Origin: Halorubrum lacusprofundi ATCC 49239
GTDB lineage: Archaea; Halobacteriota; Halobacteria; Halobacteriales; Haloferacaceae
Length of the DNA: 64,000 nt
Assembly: GCF_000022205.1 (NCBI RefSeq)
Contig: NC_012029.1
Span: forward strand, 868,001 to 932,000
Direction: 5' to 3'
The first letter of the stretch is position 1. The number at the start of each line of letters is the position of its first letter. Both the position numbers and the translations under genes were made by a program. Under the pieces are notes generated by a model. That model worked only from the letters and a program-made list of their open reading frames with translations. It did not search any database and had not been told where the DNA came from. Positions 45,332 through 53,580 of the stretch are shown piece by piece.

Positions 45332-46156
45332 CTATTCCCACTGTTCTTGTGCTCGGGATGGGCGATCGCGTACGTATATGTCGTCACGGACTTCCTGGAA
45401 TGTATTTATAAGTTCCGCGACTGCATGGGTAATCGTCTCGAAGTACTCCTCGCCGAGTTCGGCAGTTGCATCGCTTGGATCTCCCCATACCCCCGTGTCA
45501 CTGACTCGGTAAAATGCACCCTTTCCGATGGGGAGATGATCCAGTAACGCACCAGGATTCTCAATGTCTTCCGGCATATCTGGGTCATCGTACGGCGTTT
45601 CCGACAGGTCAACCAGCCCTTCGTTTATAGCCATAACTGCCGCTGTTTCACCGATATTTGCATGCCAGCCCGCGTCGAACGAGAGATAATCCTCCATGTC
45701 GTCGCTGCTTAATGCGTCCCAGTACGGGAATGCGTAGGCGTAGTGTTCTTCTGGCAGATCATGTGACGCTTGATTCGCTCCGACTTTTGCCGCCCAGTCG
45801 TTCGTCAGATGCCCTGAAATGAATACGATATCGGTGAACCCGCTCTCGGCTAATGAGTATGCCAGGTCTCGGACAACCGTTGCAAGTGTCCGGTAGGGGA
45901 GGTAGGTGATACCCTCATATCCGGCGTGCATATCTGAGGCCCCGTAGTTAATCGGCGGCCCGACGAGCGCATCCGTATCTTCAGCGATACGCTCGCAGAT
46001 TTCGGTCGGTATCATTGAATCCGTCCCCATCGGTAGGTGTGGCCCATGCTGCTCGGTCGTTCCAACAGGGATTAGCGCAGTCGGCGTCTCACTACTGTCC
46101 AAATACGCCTCTACTTCCGGATGTCGTAGTTCGTCAAGCCTTCGTGAAACTGACAT
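45332..46156 (-). CDS. Creatininase-family amidohydrolase
   Basis: 274 residues. IPVGTTEQHGPHLPMGTDS carries the conserved Glu, His and Asp metal ligands. FISGHLTNDW replaces the usual N-GHGGN with S-GHLTN but keeps the His. GWHANIGETAAVM keeps the H-x4-E-T pair. The family hydrolyses cyclic or linear amides with two metal ions; members act on creatinine, FAPy compounds in flavin/F420 synthesis, or peptides. Creatinine itself is not implied. It is an isolated gene in the island with lower G+C than the core; the AT-rich tract at 46160-46195 upstream is its likely promoter. Confidence 0.88.
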   Translation of the reverse strand: MSVSRRLDELRHPEVEAYLDSSETPTALIPVGTTEQHGPHLPMGTDSMIPTEICERIAEDTDALVGPPINYGASDMHAGYEGITYLPYRTLATVVRDLAYSLAESGFTDIVFISGHLTNDWAAKVGANQASHDLPEEHYAYAFPYWDALSSDDMEDYLSFDAGWHANIGETAAVMAINEGLVDLSETPYDDPDMPEDIENPGALLDHLPIGKGAFYRVSDTGVWGDPSDATAELGEEYFETITHAVAELINTFQEVRDDIYVRDRPSRAQEQWE

Positions 46157-46333
46157 TGCAACTAACTATTATAATAATCAATAAATAAGTAATTTATTAT
46201 CAGTATCTGAATACGAAGGCGAGTGAACACGGGACTCCAAATCGCACCGCAGGACGGGCATTTTTCCGTGTGATATCACAGTTGCTTCACCAGATTAGGC
46301 AAGAGCGACGCAAACATCAACGCTCAGAATAGA

Positions 46334-46666
46334 CTAACCATCGAACTCGTTTAGATACAATTCCTTCCGCTCCAGCACGTTCGGGATCGTCCTTCGCGAT
46401 ACTCCAGAGTGGCGTGAAGCCTTTCGGTGGGACCAGTCTTCGTCCTCGACCGCGACGATCGCGTCGACGGCGCCGTCCTCGACGAGGTCCATCAGCTCAC
46501 GGTAGCCGGCACGATCTGTGTCGGTCCCAGTCGACTTGTCGGCGAGGACGTGGTTGGCGTCGACGTCGAGGCCGAGATCGCGTGCGTAGTCGAGCAGGTT
46601 GTCGCGCTGTGTGTTGAGCTCCTGGTCGCGGATCGAGACCCTCGCGTAGACAGCTGCGTTTGCCAT
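46334..46666 (-). pseudogene. Serine recombinase (resolvase) with large internal deletion
   Basis: 110 residues. The N-terminus is a normal resolvase start (AVYARVSIRDQELNTQRDNL) with the nucleophile Ser11 and the conserved Arg. The sequence then runs from GAVDAIVAVEDEDW directly into a C-terminal helix-turn-helix (RKASRHSGVSRRTIPNVLER). Full-length haloarchaeal relatives carry about 70-80 further residues between these parts, including the second half of the catalytic domain and the long E helix. The frame is preserved, but the product cannot form an active recombinase. A DNA-binding leftover role is conceivable. Confidence 0.75.
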
Positions 46667-46703
46667 GCTCCTGCCCGCATGTCAGGTTGTATTAAAAATA
46701 GGG

Positions 46704-46750
46704 GGCTACTCGCCAGTTGGGCGAGAAGGATGTGCTTCTCGCCATATCTG
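46704..46750 (+). repeat. R1 hairpin repeat, copy A
   Basis: GGCTACTCGCC-AGTT-GGGCGAG is followed after 9 nt by CTTCTCGCCATATCTGA. The central GGCGAG can pair with either flanking CTCGCC, giving two mutually exclusive hairpins. Copies occur at 49385-49423 and 53255-53302 in the same orientation. This copy lies between the 5' end of the resolvase remnant and the 3' end of a small membrane gene. Confidence 0.75.
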
Positions 46751-46796
46751 AACGTCCGGCTCTCACCCAATTCCCGGATACCCCCTCTTACTCAAC

Positions 46797-47054
46797 TTAT
46801 CTTCCTGAAGAAATAAAGATGAGTAACAATACGAGAACGACGATCAAACCCAGTGGACCAACTAAAGCAGCGATAGTAGACCCAACTGAAGAACTGAGTT
46901 CCAGACATGCCTCAGCGAATGCTCCTGAATCATCACAACGCGCTGCGAATGGGGAGAGAATTCGGAGTCCGATCAGACCGACCACAGCTGCGATTATAAG
47001 GGAGAAAACAGCGCCGACAATGGCACCTGGTGAAATCTCGCCCTGACTATCCAT
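46797..47054 (-). CDS. Small two-helix membrane protein of the island
   Basis: 85 residues: hydrophobic segments at about 10-32 and 60-80, with a loop holding two cysteines (ARCDDSGAFAEACLELSS) that could form a disulfide outside the cell. No domain is recognised. It is flanked by repeats R1 (3' side) and R2 (5' side), which are directly joined without a gene at 49385-49522. A perfect palindrome lies 8 bp before its ATG. It may be cargo of a small mobile cassette. Confidence 0.6.
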   Translation of the reverse strand: MDSQGEISPGAIVGAVFSLIIAAVVGLIGLRILSPFAARCDDSGAFAEACLELSSSVGSTIAALVGPLGLIVVLVLLLIFISSGR

Positions 47055-47062
47055 GGGAACCT

Positions 47063-47082
47063 CTCATTACCGGGGTAATGAG
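47063..47082. promoter_or_regulatory. 20-bp perfect palindrome upstream of the small membrane gene
   Basis: CTCATTACC-GG-GGTAATGAG, a perfect 9-bp inverted repeat with a 2-bp centre, lies 9-28 bp before the ATG at 47054. It overlaps the expected transcription start region, so an operator for a dimeric repressor is plausible. Confidence 0.5.
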
Positions 47083-47140
47083 CCTCCAGTGAAATATCTG
47101 CCTAGAATTAGCTGCGCATCAATATTCGACACTCCATCAC

Positions 47141-47222
47141 TTGTCGGACACAGAAATACTAGTGGCTCTGTTTAAGTCCTCGATCGGTGATCGTTCGTAG
47201 ATGCCCTGCTGGATACAGAGCG
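47141..47222 (+). repeat. R2 repeat, copy A
   Basis: From TTGTCGGACA through ATACTAGTGGCTCTGTTTAA, then TCCTCGATCGGTGATCGTTC and GTAGATGCCC. It is about 75-80% identical by eye to 49445-49522. GGCTCTGTTTAAGTCC resembles insertion-sequence terminal repeats of the region (compare GGCTCTGTTGAAATCC at 53034), so R2 may be the edge of a lost element. Confidence 0.65.
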
Positions 47223-47334
47223 TGAGTGTGGTACAAACCGAGGTAGGTCTGCGGACGGGAGTGATCACCCAGTACAGGAGATGCATTTAGCAATACAGGA
47301 CGACACCCAACCGCTTGGAATCGCTTTGGATGTT

Positions 47335-47715
47335 TTATGATTGCTCTCGCACTATCTCTCGACACGATTCGATGAATTCGATCAGGTCTCGACCGGCGTC
47401 TCGTGAAACACTGATGAGAATCGTTTCCGATTCAGAATACGGAATCTGAATCACGCACGCGTTCTCGTGATAGTCGATAAGGGCGCGTCGTTCCCCTACT
47501 GGTGTGCCTTCCAGTGCGGGCGATAGAAACGGATTTTCGAGGCGGAAAGTTTCTACAATCTCTGCGTAGGCCTCTTTTGAGTATTCCCGTTGAAGATCGT
47601 CTTTGAGATAGCGAATTTCGTGATCGTTATCGCGGACGATGACCACCGTTCGAAGACCGTCGCCAACCAAGTCATATACGTACTCTGTAAGTAGATCTGC
47701 AATCTCTTCGACCAT
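47335..47715 (-). CDS. Conserved haloarchaeal protein, unknown function
   Basis: 126 residues from the ATG at 47715 (MVEEIADLLTEYVYDLVGDG). LRTVVIVRDNDHEIRYLKDD, a glycine-free middle and YSESETILISVSRDAGRDLI suggest a small alpha/beta domain. Related short haloarchaeal proteins often lie near sensor kinases and Bat-type regulators, as here (kinase genes at 48069 and 49584). An in-frame ATG at 47775 would add 20 residues (MKTDINTKAILLNSVPRSIH) and remains possible. It is cytoplasmic. Function unknown. Confidence 0.65.
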   Translation of the reverse strand: MVEEIADLLTEYVYDLVGDGLRTVVIVRDNDHEIRYLKDDLQREYSKEAYAEIVETFRLENPFLSPALEGTPVGERRALIDYHENACVIQIPYSESETILISVSRDAGRDLIEFIESCREIVREQS

Positions 47716-48068
47716 GTGAATCGATCTTGGTACCGAGTTCAATAAGATTGCTTTTGTGTTAATATCGGTCTTCATCTGATTGTCCAATAGGTCCTGATGC
47801 TGAGACTTAGGAGGGAGATCTCGATGGAGAAGGCAGGCACGTTTACTGACCAGCCGATTCAGTACTAACCAACCAAAACAAACGAAGTCGTCGTACTGCA
47901 CTCGTCCTCTGTATTCAGCAGGTTACCTATCCCGTTCAACACGGCCGCGGATCCGTATCGAACGTACGGCCACATACCCAGATCGACAAGCAATAAACGT
48001 TATTCTGATTTCTAAGTCCCGGGATTTTTGTTGTGTGGTCTTTAATTTGATCCCATAAAGATACCTTA

Positions 48069-49283
48069 ATGAAATCACTCAATAGTTCAGATTTACTTTC
48101 TGACAAGGAGGCCCGAAATGAGCTCTATGACCTTTTACATCAAAGTCTCTCCAGGAAACAAGCCATAGAAAGGGTAGTCGAAATTGGAACGGGGTACCTC
48201 GATCTGGACCACGGTCACATCGCCAGTATCAACGAAGCCGAAAATCGGTGGGAAGTCATCGGATCAACGGACTCACCCGAAGGCCCGTATCCCGATGGCC
48301 TCACTTCGGAGTTGAGTGACTCATACTGCCGTCATACGTTTCAACAAACAGCACCACTCGCGTTACACGACGCTGGCAATCAGGGCTGGAGTGATGATCG
48401 CGCGTACCAGCTCCAGCAGCTTGAAACCTATCTCGGGATACGCATCGACGTGTTTGGTGAGTCATATGGGACGATCTGCTTCGTTGAATCAGAGGCGCGA
48501 GAGGAGCCATTCTCCGAGGAGGAACATATTTTCATTGAGCTGGCGGGTCAGATACTGAGTAAAGTACTCGAAGAAACCCACCATGAAAAGGACCTTGCCA
48601 ACCGAGATCGTTTGATTTCGGTTCTCAATCGTGTGCTTCGTCACAATCTCCGGAATGATTTGAATGTCGTTCGTGGTTACGCACGACTGATCATAGAACA
48701 GACATCTGGAGACGAGGCTAGGTTAGCCTCAGTCATTGAATCGAAAACGACCGGACTGATTTCTCTCGCCGAAAAAGCGCGAACACTGGAGAATCTTACG
48801 CGATCTGTCCCAGTTTCACGGCCGGTGGACATTGTTCCAATGGTACGCAAGGCGGTGAGTGACGTTTGTGATAATAACCCCTCAGTCAACTGCTCGCTCG
48901 ATACTCCAGAGCAGGCCATGTCGTTTGCGGCCCCACAACTATCGGATGCAATCTCGGAACTGCTAGAGAATGCGGCCAAACATGCAGGAGATGAACCGTC
49001 GATAGACGTGGTGGTTCATCAGGGATCTGATCACGTTACGGTGCAGATCGAGGATGACGGTCCCGGGCTGCCACCAAGTGAAAGTAGGATACTTTCCGGT
49101 GAAAATGAGCAGCCATTACTCCACGGAAATGGTCTTGGGCTTGCGCTTGTCTACTGGATAATTACCAACCTCGATGCCGAGATCGAAGTGGCAACAGCGC
49201 CTTCCGGAACGACCGTTGAAGTACATCTGCAACGGGCAGAATCGATTCAACGGGAGCACAGTAAATCAGGGGATACGGCCTGA
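48069..49283 (+). CDS. GAF-domain histidine kinase
   Basis: 404 residues. A GAF domain (about 20-170: GYLDLDHGHIASINEAENRW, YCRHTFQQTAPLALHDA, YGTICFVES) is followed by a haloarchaeal-type dimerisation/H box (VLNRVLRHNLRNDLNVVRGY) with the phospho-His near 215. The ATPase domain has N box ELLENAAKHA, G1 VQIEDDGPGLP and G2 GNGLGLALVYWI. It is intact. No membrane segment is present, so it senses a cytoplasmic or diffusible signal. No response-regulator gene is adjacent apart from the broken one at 52672-52914. Confidence 0.9.
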   Translation: MKSLNSSDLLSDKEARNELYDLLHQSLSRKQAIERVVEIGTGYLDLDHGHIASINEAENRWEVIGSTDSPEGPYPDGLTSELSDSYCRHTFQQTAPLALHDAGNQGWSDDRAYQLQQLETYLGIRIDVFGESYGTICFVESEAREEPFSEEEHIFIELAGQILSKVLEETHHEKDLANRDRLISVLNRVLRHNLRNDLNVVRGYARLIIEQTSGDEARLASVIESKTTGLISLAEKARTLENLTRSVPVSRPVDIVPMVRKAVSDVCDNNPSVNCSLDTPEQAMSFAAPQLSDAISELLENAAKHAGDEPSIDVVVHQGSDHVTVQIEDDGPGLPPSESRILSGENEQPLLHGNGLGLALVYWIITNLDAEIEVATAPSGTTVEVHLQRAESIQREHSKSGDTA

Positions 49284-49306
49284 ATTAGAGCGTGTCTGTT
49301 AACTTG

Positions 49307-49522
49307 AACCTCTATCTTTAGCTCACCCTTCTTGTCAAGTGGAGGGGGTTCAGCTGGCTTGATCTCTCTCATTTTAAATTGAAGTGGCTACTCGCCTGGC
49401 GAGATGGACTTCTCGCCATATCTAGGCGACCAATATTCCTCAATTGTCTGTCATATAGATACTAGGGCTCTATTTATATCCTCGGTCGATGATTGTTCGT
49501 AGATACCCTTCTGCATACAACG
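49307..49522 (+). repeat. R1 joined directly to R2, copy B
   Basis: 49307-49384 matches the sequence before R1 copy C (for example CCTTCTTGTCAAGTGGAGGG and CTCATTTTAAATTGAAG). The R1 core at 49385-49423 is a shortened hairpin. It continues with CCAATATTC, then the R2 block (ATACTAGGGCTCTATTTATA and on) to 49522. Compared with copy A, the roughly 350 bp holding the small membrane gene are absent. The region is otherwise gene-free. Confidence 0.7.
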
Positions 49523-49583
49523 CGCGTACCTCGCACAGAATTATCACCATATTCGACTCAGCGGATTGGTCAACACAGTCCGC

Positions 49584-51602
49584 TTAGTTATCCGGATCAT
49601 CTGAACATGTCGCTCGGAACTCGAACCGTGCGCCGCCTTCCGTGCTGTCTGTAAGGGTAACGTCCCAGCTGTGAGCTTGGGCAATTCGTGAGACAATTGT
49701 GAGTCCGATACCGCTTCCGCTGTAGCCTGTCGTATAACCGTGATCAAACACGGTGTCACGTTCGTCAGGGGGAATACCGTCACCGGTATCTTCAACGTAG
49801 AACCCGTTTTCAAGCGGTCCGACCCGGACAGTCACGTCTGGGCCACCGTGCCCGACCGCATTCCGGAACAGATTTTCGAAGAGTGTCGTGATCTGGCTTG
49901 CGTCGCCAGTTACTGTGCACGGTTCCGTTGACAGGGTTGCTGACCGCGTGTCTATCAACTCCCATGCGTCGCGGGCCACCTCAGACACCGACACTAGTTC
50001 GTGGTTTTCGTCGGGGATGCCATAACGTGCGAGTGAGGTAAGATCGGTAATGAGCTCCTGAATGCGGGTGAGAGCCGTATCAATCGTTTCTAAACGGGAT
50101 TCCTCACCGGTTTCCCGATATAATTCCAAGTTTCCGGACGCAACTGATAACGGATTGCGTAAATCGTGTGAGACCATACTGGCAAACTGTTCGAGCCGTT
50201 CGTTTTGGGCTTCTAACTCCGCTTCTCGCTCACGTAACTCCTGTTCGGTGGTGACCTGGGAGAGTGCAGTGGTAAGATGGGCGGTAAGTAGTTCACCAAC
50301 GGTTACGTCTTGTGAATCGAACTTCGAGGGCGTTGGTGACCCGGCCATCAAGATACCATACTCACCCAGCGGGAGGTACAACTCGCTGCGAATCGGTGAC
50401 TCCGGGTTGTAGATATCTGTGTCAGTCTGGATATCATCAATCGCTGTCGCGTTTCCATCCGCAAACACCCGCCACGCGATACTCTGTCCGTCACGAAACG
50501 TCGGGGGGTCACCGATGAGCTCCAGAACACCATCAGTGTATGCAACAGGTGCCAGTTCCTCGTTCTCCGCGTCGTACAGGTGAATCGCATTCGCCTGTAG
50601 ATCCAAGATCTCATGAGCGGCGACAACCCCGAGTTCGGCTACTTCCTCGATCGTCTCAGCGGACAATAACCGTGGTATCTCTCGATTGAGTGCTTCGAGT
50701 TGCCGTTCTCGTTCTTTACGTTCGGTGATTTCTGTGGATACGCCGAACACGCCCTCCACTTCACCAGCAGCATCCAGCACAGGGACTTTCAATGAGAGAT
50801 ACGTTCGCTCGTCACCATCCACCGTGATTTGTTCTTCAGTCTCAATCGGTTCGCCTGTTTCGAGGACACGACGATCGTTCGCCTGGACGGTTTCGGCCAT
50901 GTCCGGCGGGTGGATATCCGCATCGTACTGTCCGATGAGCTCCTCGGAGTCCACATTGAACAACCGCTCGTATTCGGCATTCACAAACACATATCGACCC
51001 TCAGTATCTTTCAGATACATCACTGCGGTCGTATTGTCGAGAATGAGATTGAGCCGACGCTCTGCCTCTTGGAGATCTGAGAGGACGTGTCGCCGATCAA
51101 GGTAGGCCGTGACGAGCTGTAGAACCGTGGTGATTAGCTCTCGTTCTTCGGGGAGAAACACATCACCATCGGTTTCTGACACTGAGTCGATCGTATAGCC
51201 AATTATAAGTGTGAGTTCATTACCGGCGGTGGTCACGTCTTGGACTGAGAGTTGGTGAACTGGTGGTTCGTACTCCGGAGAGGTGAACTCGGTCTCATCG
51301 ATAGAGAGCGAAGCAACTGCCGCTTCTGTGAACTGGAGAGACTGTGAAAGGTACGTAACGACTTGCTGGAGTTGCCCTGCCAGCTGGCCGTCACTGTCGG
51401 TGAGTAGATCGCTGATCGTTTGAATTGCAGTGAGTTCTTTCACTCGTTCTCGCAGTTCGTGTTCCGTTCGGTACTGGGCAACTGCGTGACCGATGCGTGT
51501 GGCAAGCCGGTCGTACTGTTCTGAGCCTCGTTTCTGTAGGTAATCGGTCACTCCGGCAGAGATGGCTTCGCTGGCGATTTCTTCTGAGCCTTTCCCTGTA
51601 AA
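49584..51602 (-). pseudogene. Receiver/GAF/PAS/GAF histidine kinase, 3' part, split by IS
   Basis: Encodes about 670 residues after the insertion point: the end of a receiver domain (FTGKGSEEIASEAISAGVTD), a GAF-like region, a PAS domain (LILDNTTAVMYLKDTEGRYV), a second GAF (IPRLLSAETIEEVAELGVVA), H box SMVSHDLRNPLSVASGN, N box LFRNAVGHGG, G1 VEDTGDGIPPDE and G2 GYSGSGIGLTIV. All kinase motifs are intact. A GTG at 51551 could start a 655-residue product lacking most of the receiver. The 5' part is at 52672-52914. Confidence 0.85.
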
Positions 51603-51603
51603 G

Positions 51604-52671
51604 AGGGTGTCATAGAATAGTTCTCATAGCGTGATGACGGTGCTTCCTGGATTGTCTCCGCGTTCGTCGTTGGTGATCGCAATAACGAGACGAAGGCACA
51701 GCGCGAGGAACACTTGTGCTCGTGCGTGGACGCGGCCTCGGGCGCGAACGTGCCCGAGGCCGCAGTCCTTGACGGCGTCGTTGGTTCGTTCGACTCCACT
51801 CCGGCGGTTGTACGTCTCGTCTAGCGTCGATTGCTTCAGCTGAACGTCCTCGCTGTGTTCGTCGATGCGGGCTTCGACCCTGTACTCGATGTCTTTCGGA
51901 TCGTCGGTGTTTCGTGCGTTGTACGGAGCGACTGGCACGACCCCTGCGGCCAGCAGGTGGTCGTGCCAGCCGAGCGTGTCGTAGGCGCTGTCTCCAAGCA
52001 TCCAGATCGGTTTCTCGACGGCGAGCGCGTCACACGTGACGCGCATCGCCGTCTCCTCTGGCGCTTGCTTGCTCTCGGTGAACTCCGCGGCAATCGGGAT
52101 CTTTTGCCCGGTCGAGACGATCGTACAGCCGTAGCCGTGGTAGTACTCTTCGGCGGTTGGATCGTAGCCTTTCGACGCGTCTTGGTCGGCGGGCATCGTC
52201 CTCACGTCGGTGGAATCGATGGAGTAGGTCAAGTCGAGCAGGCCGCGGCAGGCGGCCTGCTCGACGAGGCGGTCGAAGACCTCGTCGACGACGTGTTCGA
52301 GGTCGGTGAGGAAGCGATCGACCGCGTCTCTCGACGGCGGTCGATCGAAGCCACAGCTGAGCCAGACGACCGTGTTCTGGAGTTCTCGCGTGACTGGACG
52401 GATGCCGTAGACGTTCTTGTAGTAGCAGTGCAGGAACGCTCGGAAGAGTGCTGGTGGGTGATGATCTCGTGTTCGCCCCCGGCGAGCGGGGGCGAACACA
52501 TCGAATTCTTCGAGAAAGTCGAACTCAAGATGCTCGAACAACGCGAGCGTCTCGGTCGCCATTACATTGAAGAACTCGTCGATAGAAGTCTCCTCTTGCA
52601 GGATGCTGGCGCTCGTAGACACAGTTCCAACATCCTGCGTCTTCGTGTGTGACGCTTTCTATGACACCCTC
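51604..52671 (-). mobile_element. Complete IS5-family (ISH11-type) insertion sequence, 1,068 bp
   Basis: Terminal repeats GGGTGTCATAGAA at the left are inverted at the right as TTCTATGACACCC. TGTAAAG flanks both sides (51597-51603 and 52672-52678), a 7-bp target duplication. Length, duplication size and transposase type fit the ISH11 group as I recall it; the name is an inference. The intact transposase and perfect duplication indicate recent insertion. It interrupts a receiver-histidine kinase gene. Confidence 0.9.
51624..52622 (-). CDS. IS5-family (ISH11-type) transposase
   Basis: 332 residues, GTG start. The DDE catalytic residues are visible: Asp in YSIDSTDVRTMP, Asp in LGDSAYDTLGWHDH, and Glu in VERTNDAVKDCGLGH. 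An N-terminal helical region (residues 1-110) with YYKNVYGIRPVTRELQ should bind the terminal repeats. The frame fills the element from 12 bp inside one repeat to 35 bp inside the other. It is intact, so the element may be active. It acts by cut-and-paste. Confidence 0.93.
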   Translation of the reverse strand: MSTSASILQEETSIDEFFNVMATETLALFEHLEFDFLEEFDVFAPARRGRTRDHHPPALFRAFLHCYYKNVYGIRPVTRELQNTVVWLSCGFDRPPSRDAVDRFLTDLEHVVDEVFDRLVEQAACRGLLDLTYSIDSTDVRTMPADQDASKGYDPTAEEYYHGYGCTIVSTGQKIPIAAEFTESKQAPEETAMRVTCDALAVEKPIWMLGDSAYDTLGWHDHLLAAGVVPVAPYNARNTDDPKDIEYRVEARIDEHSEDVQLKQSTLDETYNRRSGVERTNDAVKDCGLGHVRARGRVHARAQVFLALCLRLVIAITNDERGDNPGSTVITL

Positions 52672-52914
52672 TGTAAAGAGAATAAACGGCAATTCCGGGT
52701 GAGTTTCACGAACTGTGCGTAAGAACTCAAGTCCATTCTGGTCGGGCATCTCATAATCACTCACGATACACGTAATCGGTTCCGTCTCGATGAGTGTTCG
52801 CGCGTCGTGGATGCGTGTCGCAGTATGTATCGTCGCCGCAGGGAGCTTGCGTTGTAAAAAAGTGGTTGTAAGATCCAAGAAATCCGTGTCGTCATCGACA
52901 CAGAGAAGATGCAT
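52672..52914 (-). pseudogene. Receiver domain, 5' part of the IS-split histidine kinase
   Basis: 81 residues from the ATG at 52914 to the insertion: LLCVDDDTDFLDLTTTFLQR has the acidic pocket and CIVSDYEMPDQNGLEFL the phospho-acceptor Asp; the sequence breaks at LPFILFT. Beyond that the frame enters the IS and ends after about 48 foreign residues. Joining FILFT to GKGSEE at 51596 (removing the IS and one TGTAAAG) restores a continuous 751-residue protein. Confidence 0.87.
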
Positions 52915-53172
52915 AAAAAGAGTGTATCACACCCTTATCCAAATACTTTCTCAAAATACATTCTTTAGAGCCTTTGTACGGATACTATCAAGGTGCTACC
53001 GCCGATTCGGCTTACGAAGGTGTTCCTAAGATACGGCTCTGTTGAAATCCTTAGCACATCAGTTGGAACCTCTACTGTAGCTGGCAGATCTCGGGATGGT
53101 CAGTCCGCAGGCGGGTTCTATCGGCTGATTCAGGATTAATTTGGAGAAGTAACAAAACTCTTGTGCTGATTA
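52915..53172. other. Gene-free stretch with an isolated IS-end-like sequence
   Basis: No reading frame is convincing. GGCTCTGTTGAAATCC at 53034 looks like the terminal sequence of a haloarchaeal insertion sequence, but no partner end or transposase is associated. The AT-rich 52915-52980 part is the likely promoter region of the split kinase. Confidence 0.45.
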
Positions 53173-53302
53173 TATCCTCTATATCCAGCATGTCCTTCTT
53201 GTCAGGTAGAGGGGGGTTTAAGCCGGCTTGGTCTCTCCCATTTTAAATGGAAGCAGCTACTCGCCAGTCTGGCGAGATGGACCTGCTTCTCGCCATCGCT
53301 GA
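53173..53302 (+). repeat. R1 repeat with upstream block, copy C
   Basis: CCTCTAT, CCTTCTTGTCAGGTAGAGGG, CCCATTTTAAATGGAAGCAG and the R1 core (53255-53302, CTCGCC-AGTC-TGGCGAG then CTTCTCGCCAT) match copy B in order. R2 does not follow; instead a truncated reading frame on the minus strand runs into R1 and is cut by the IS6 element. Confidence 0.7.
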
Positions 53303-53579
53303 GATTAACACTCTCGGTAGAGTACTTCGCCGGCAGGACCGACTGCCCTACCAGGGGCACCATTCCACTAACGAAAAGATTTGACTTTACCAGTTCTATC
53401 CCCTTCTTTGCCGCCCAAACTACGAACCGAATGAGAGCCTGTACGAAAAATATCTTGAGACCGATCCTACCGATAGATATCGAGATCGCAGATATCTCTG
53501 GAAGATCGATCCCTTCGATACTGATAGACAGGAAGTCCGGTATTTTGTTGTAGTACGAATAAATCTTCTCAGCGATTGA
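53202..53579 (-). pseudogene. 5'-truncated gene fragment cut by the IS6 element
   Basis: An open frame of 126 codons runs from the IS edge to TGA at 53202-53204, without a usable start codon. The first 85 residues look protein-like: IAEKIYSYYNKIPDFLSISI, then an amphipathic stretch and the hydrophobic IFFVQALIRFVVWAAK. The last 40 residues translate the R1 repeat and are probably not original. It is likely the tail of a small membrane-associated protein. I recognise no family. Confidence 0.5.
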
Positions 53580-53580
53580 A

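Noticed and set aside
52525-52671. Continuation of the receiver protein past the insertion (total 129 codons)
   Set aside because: Those residues translate the end of the insertion sequence; they are an artefact of the IS.
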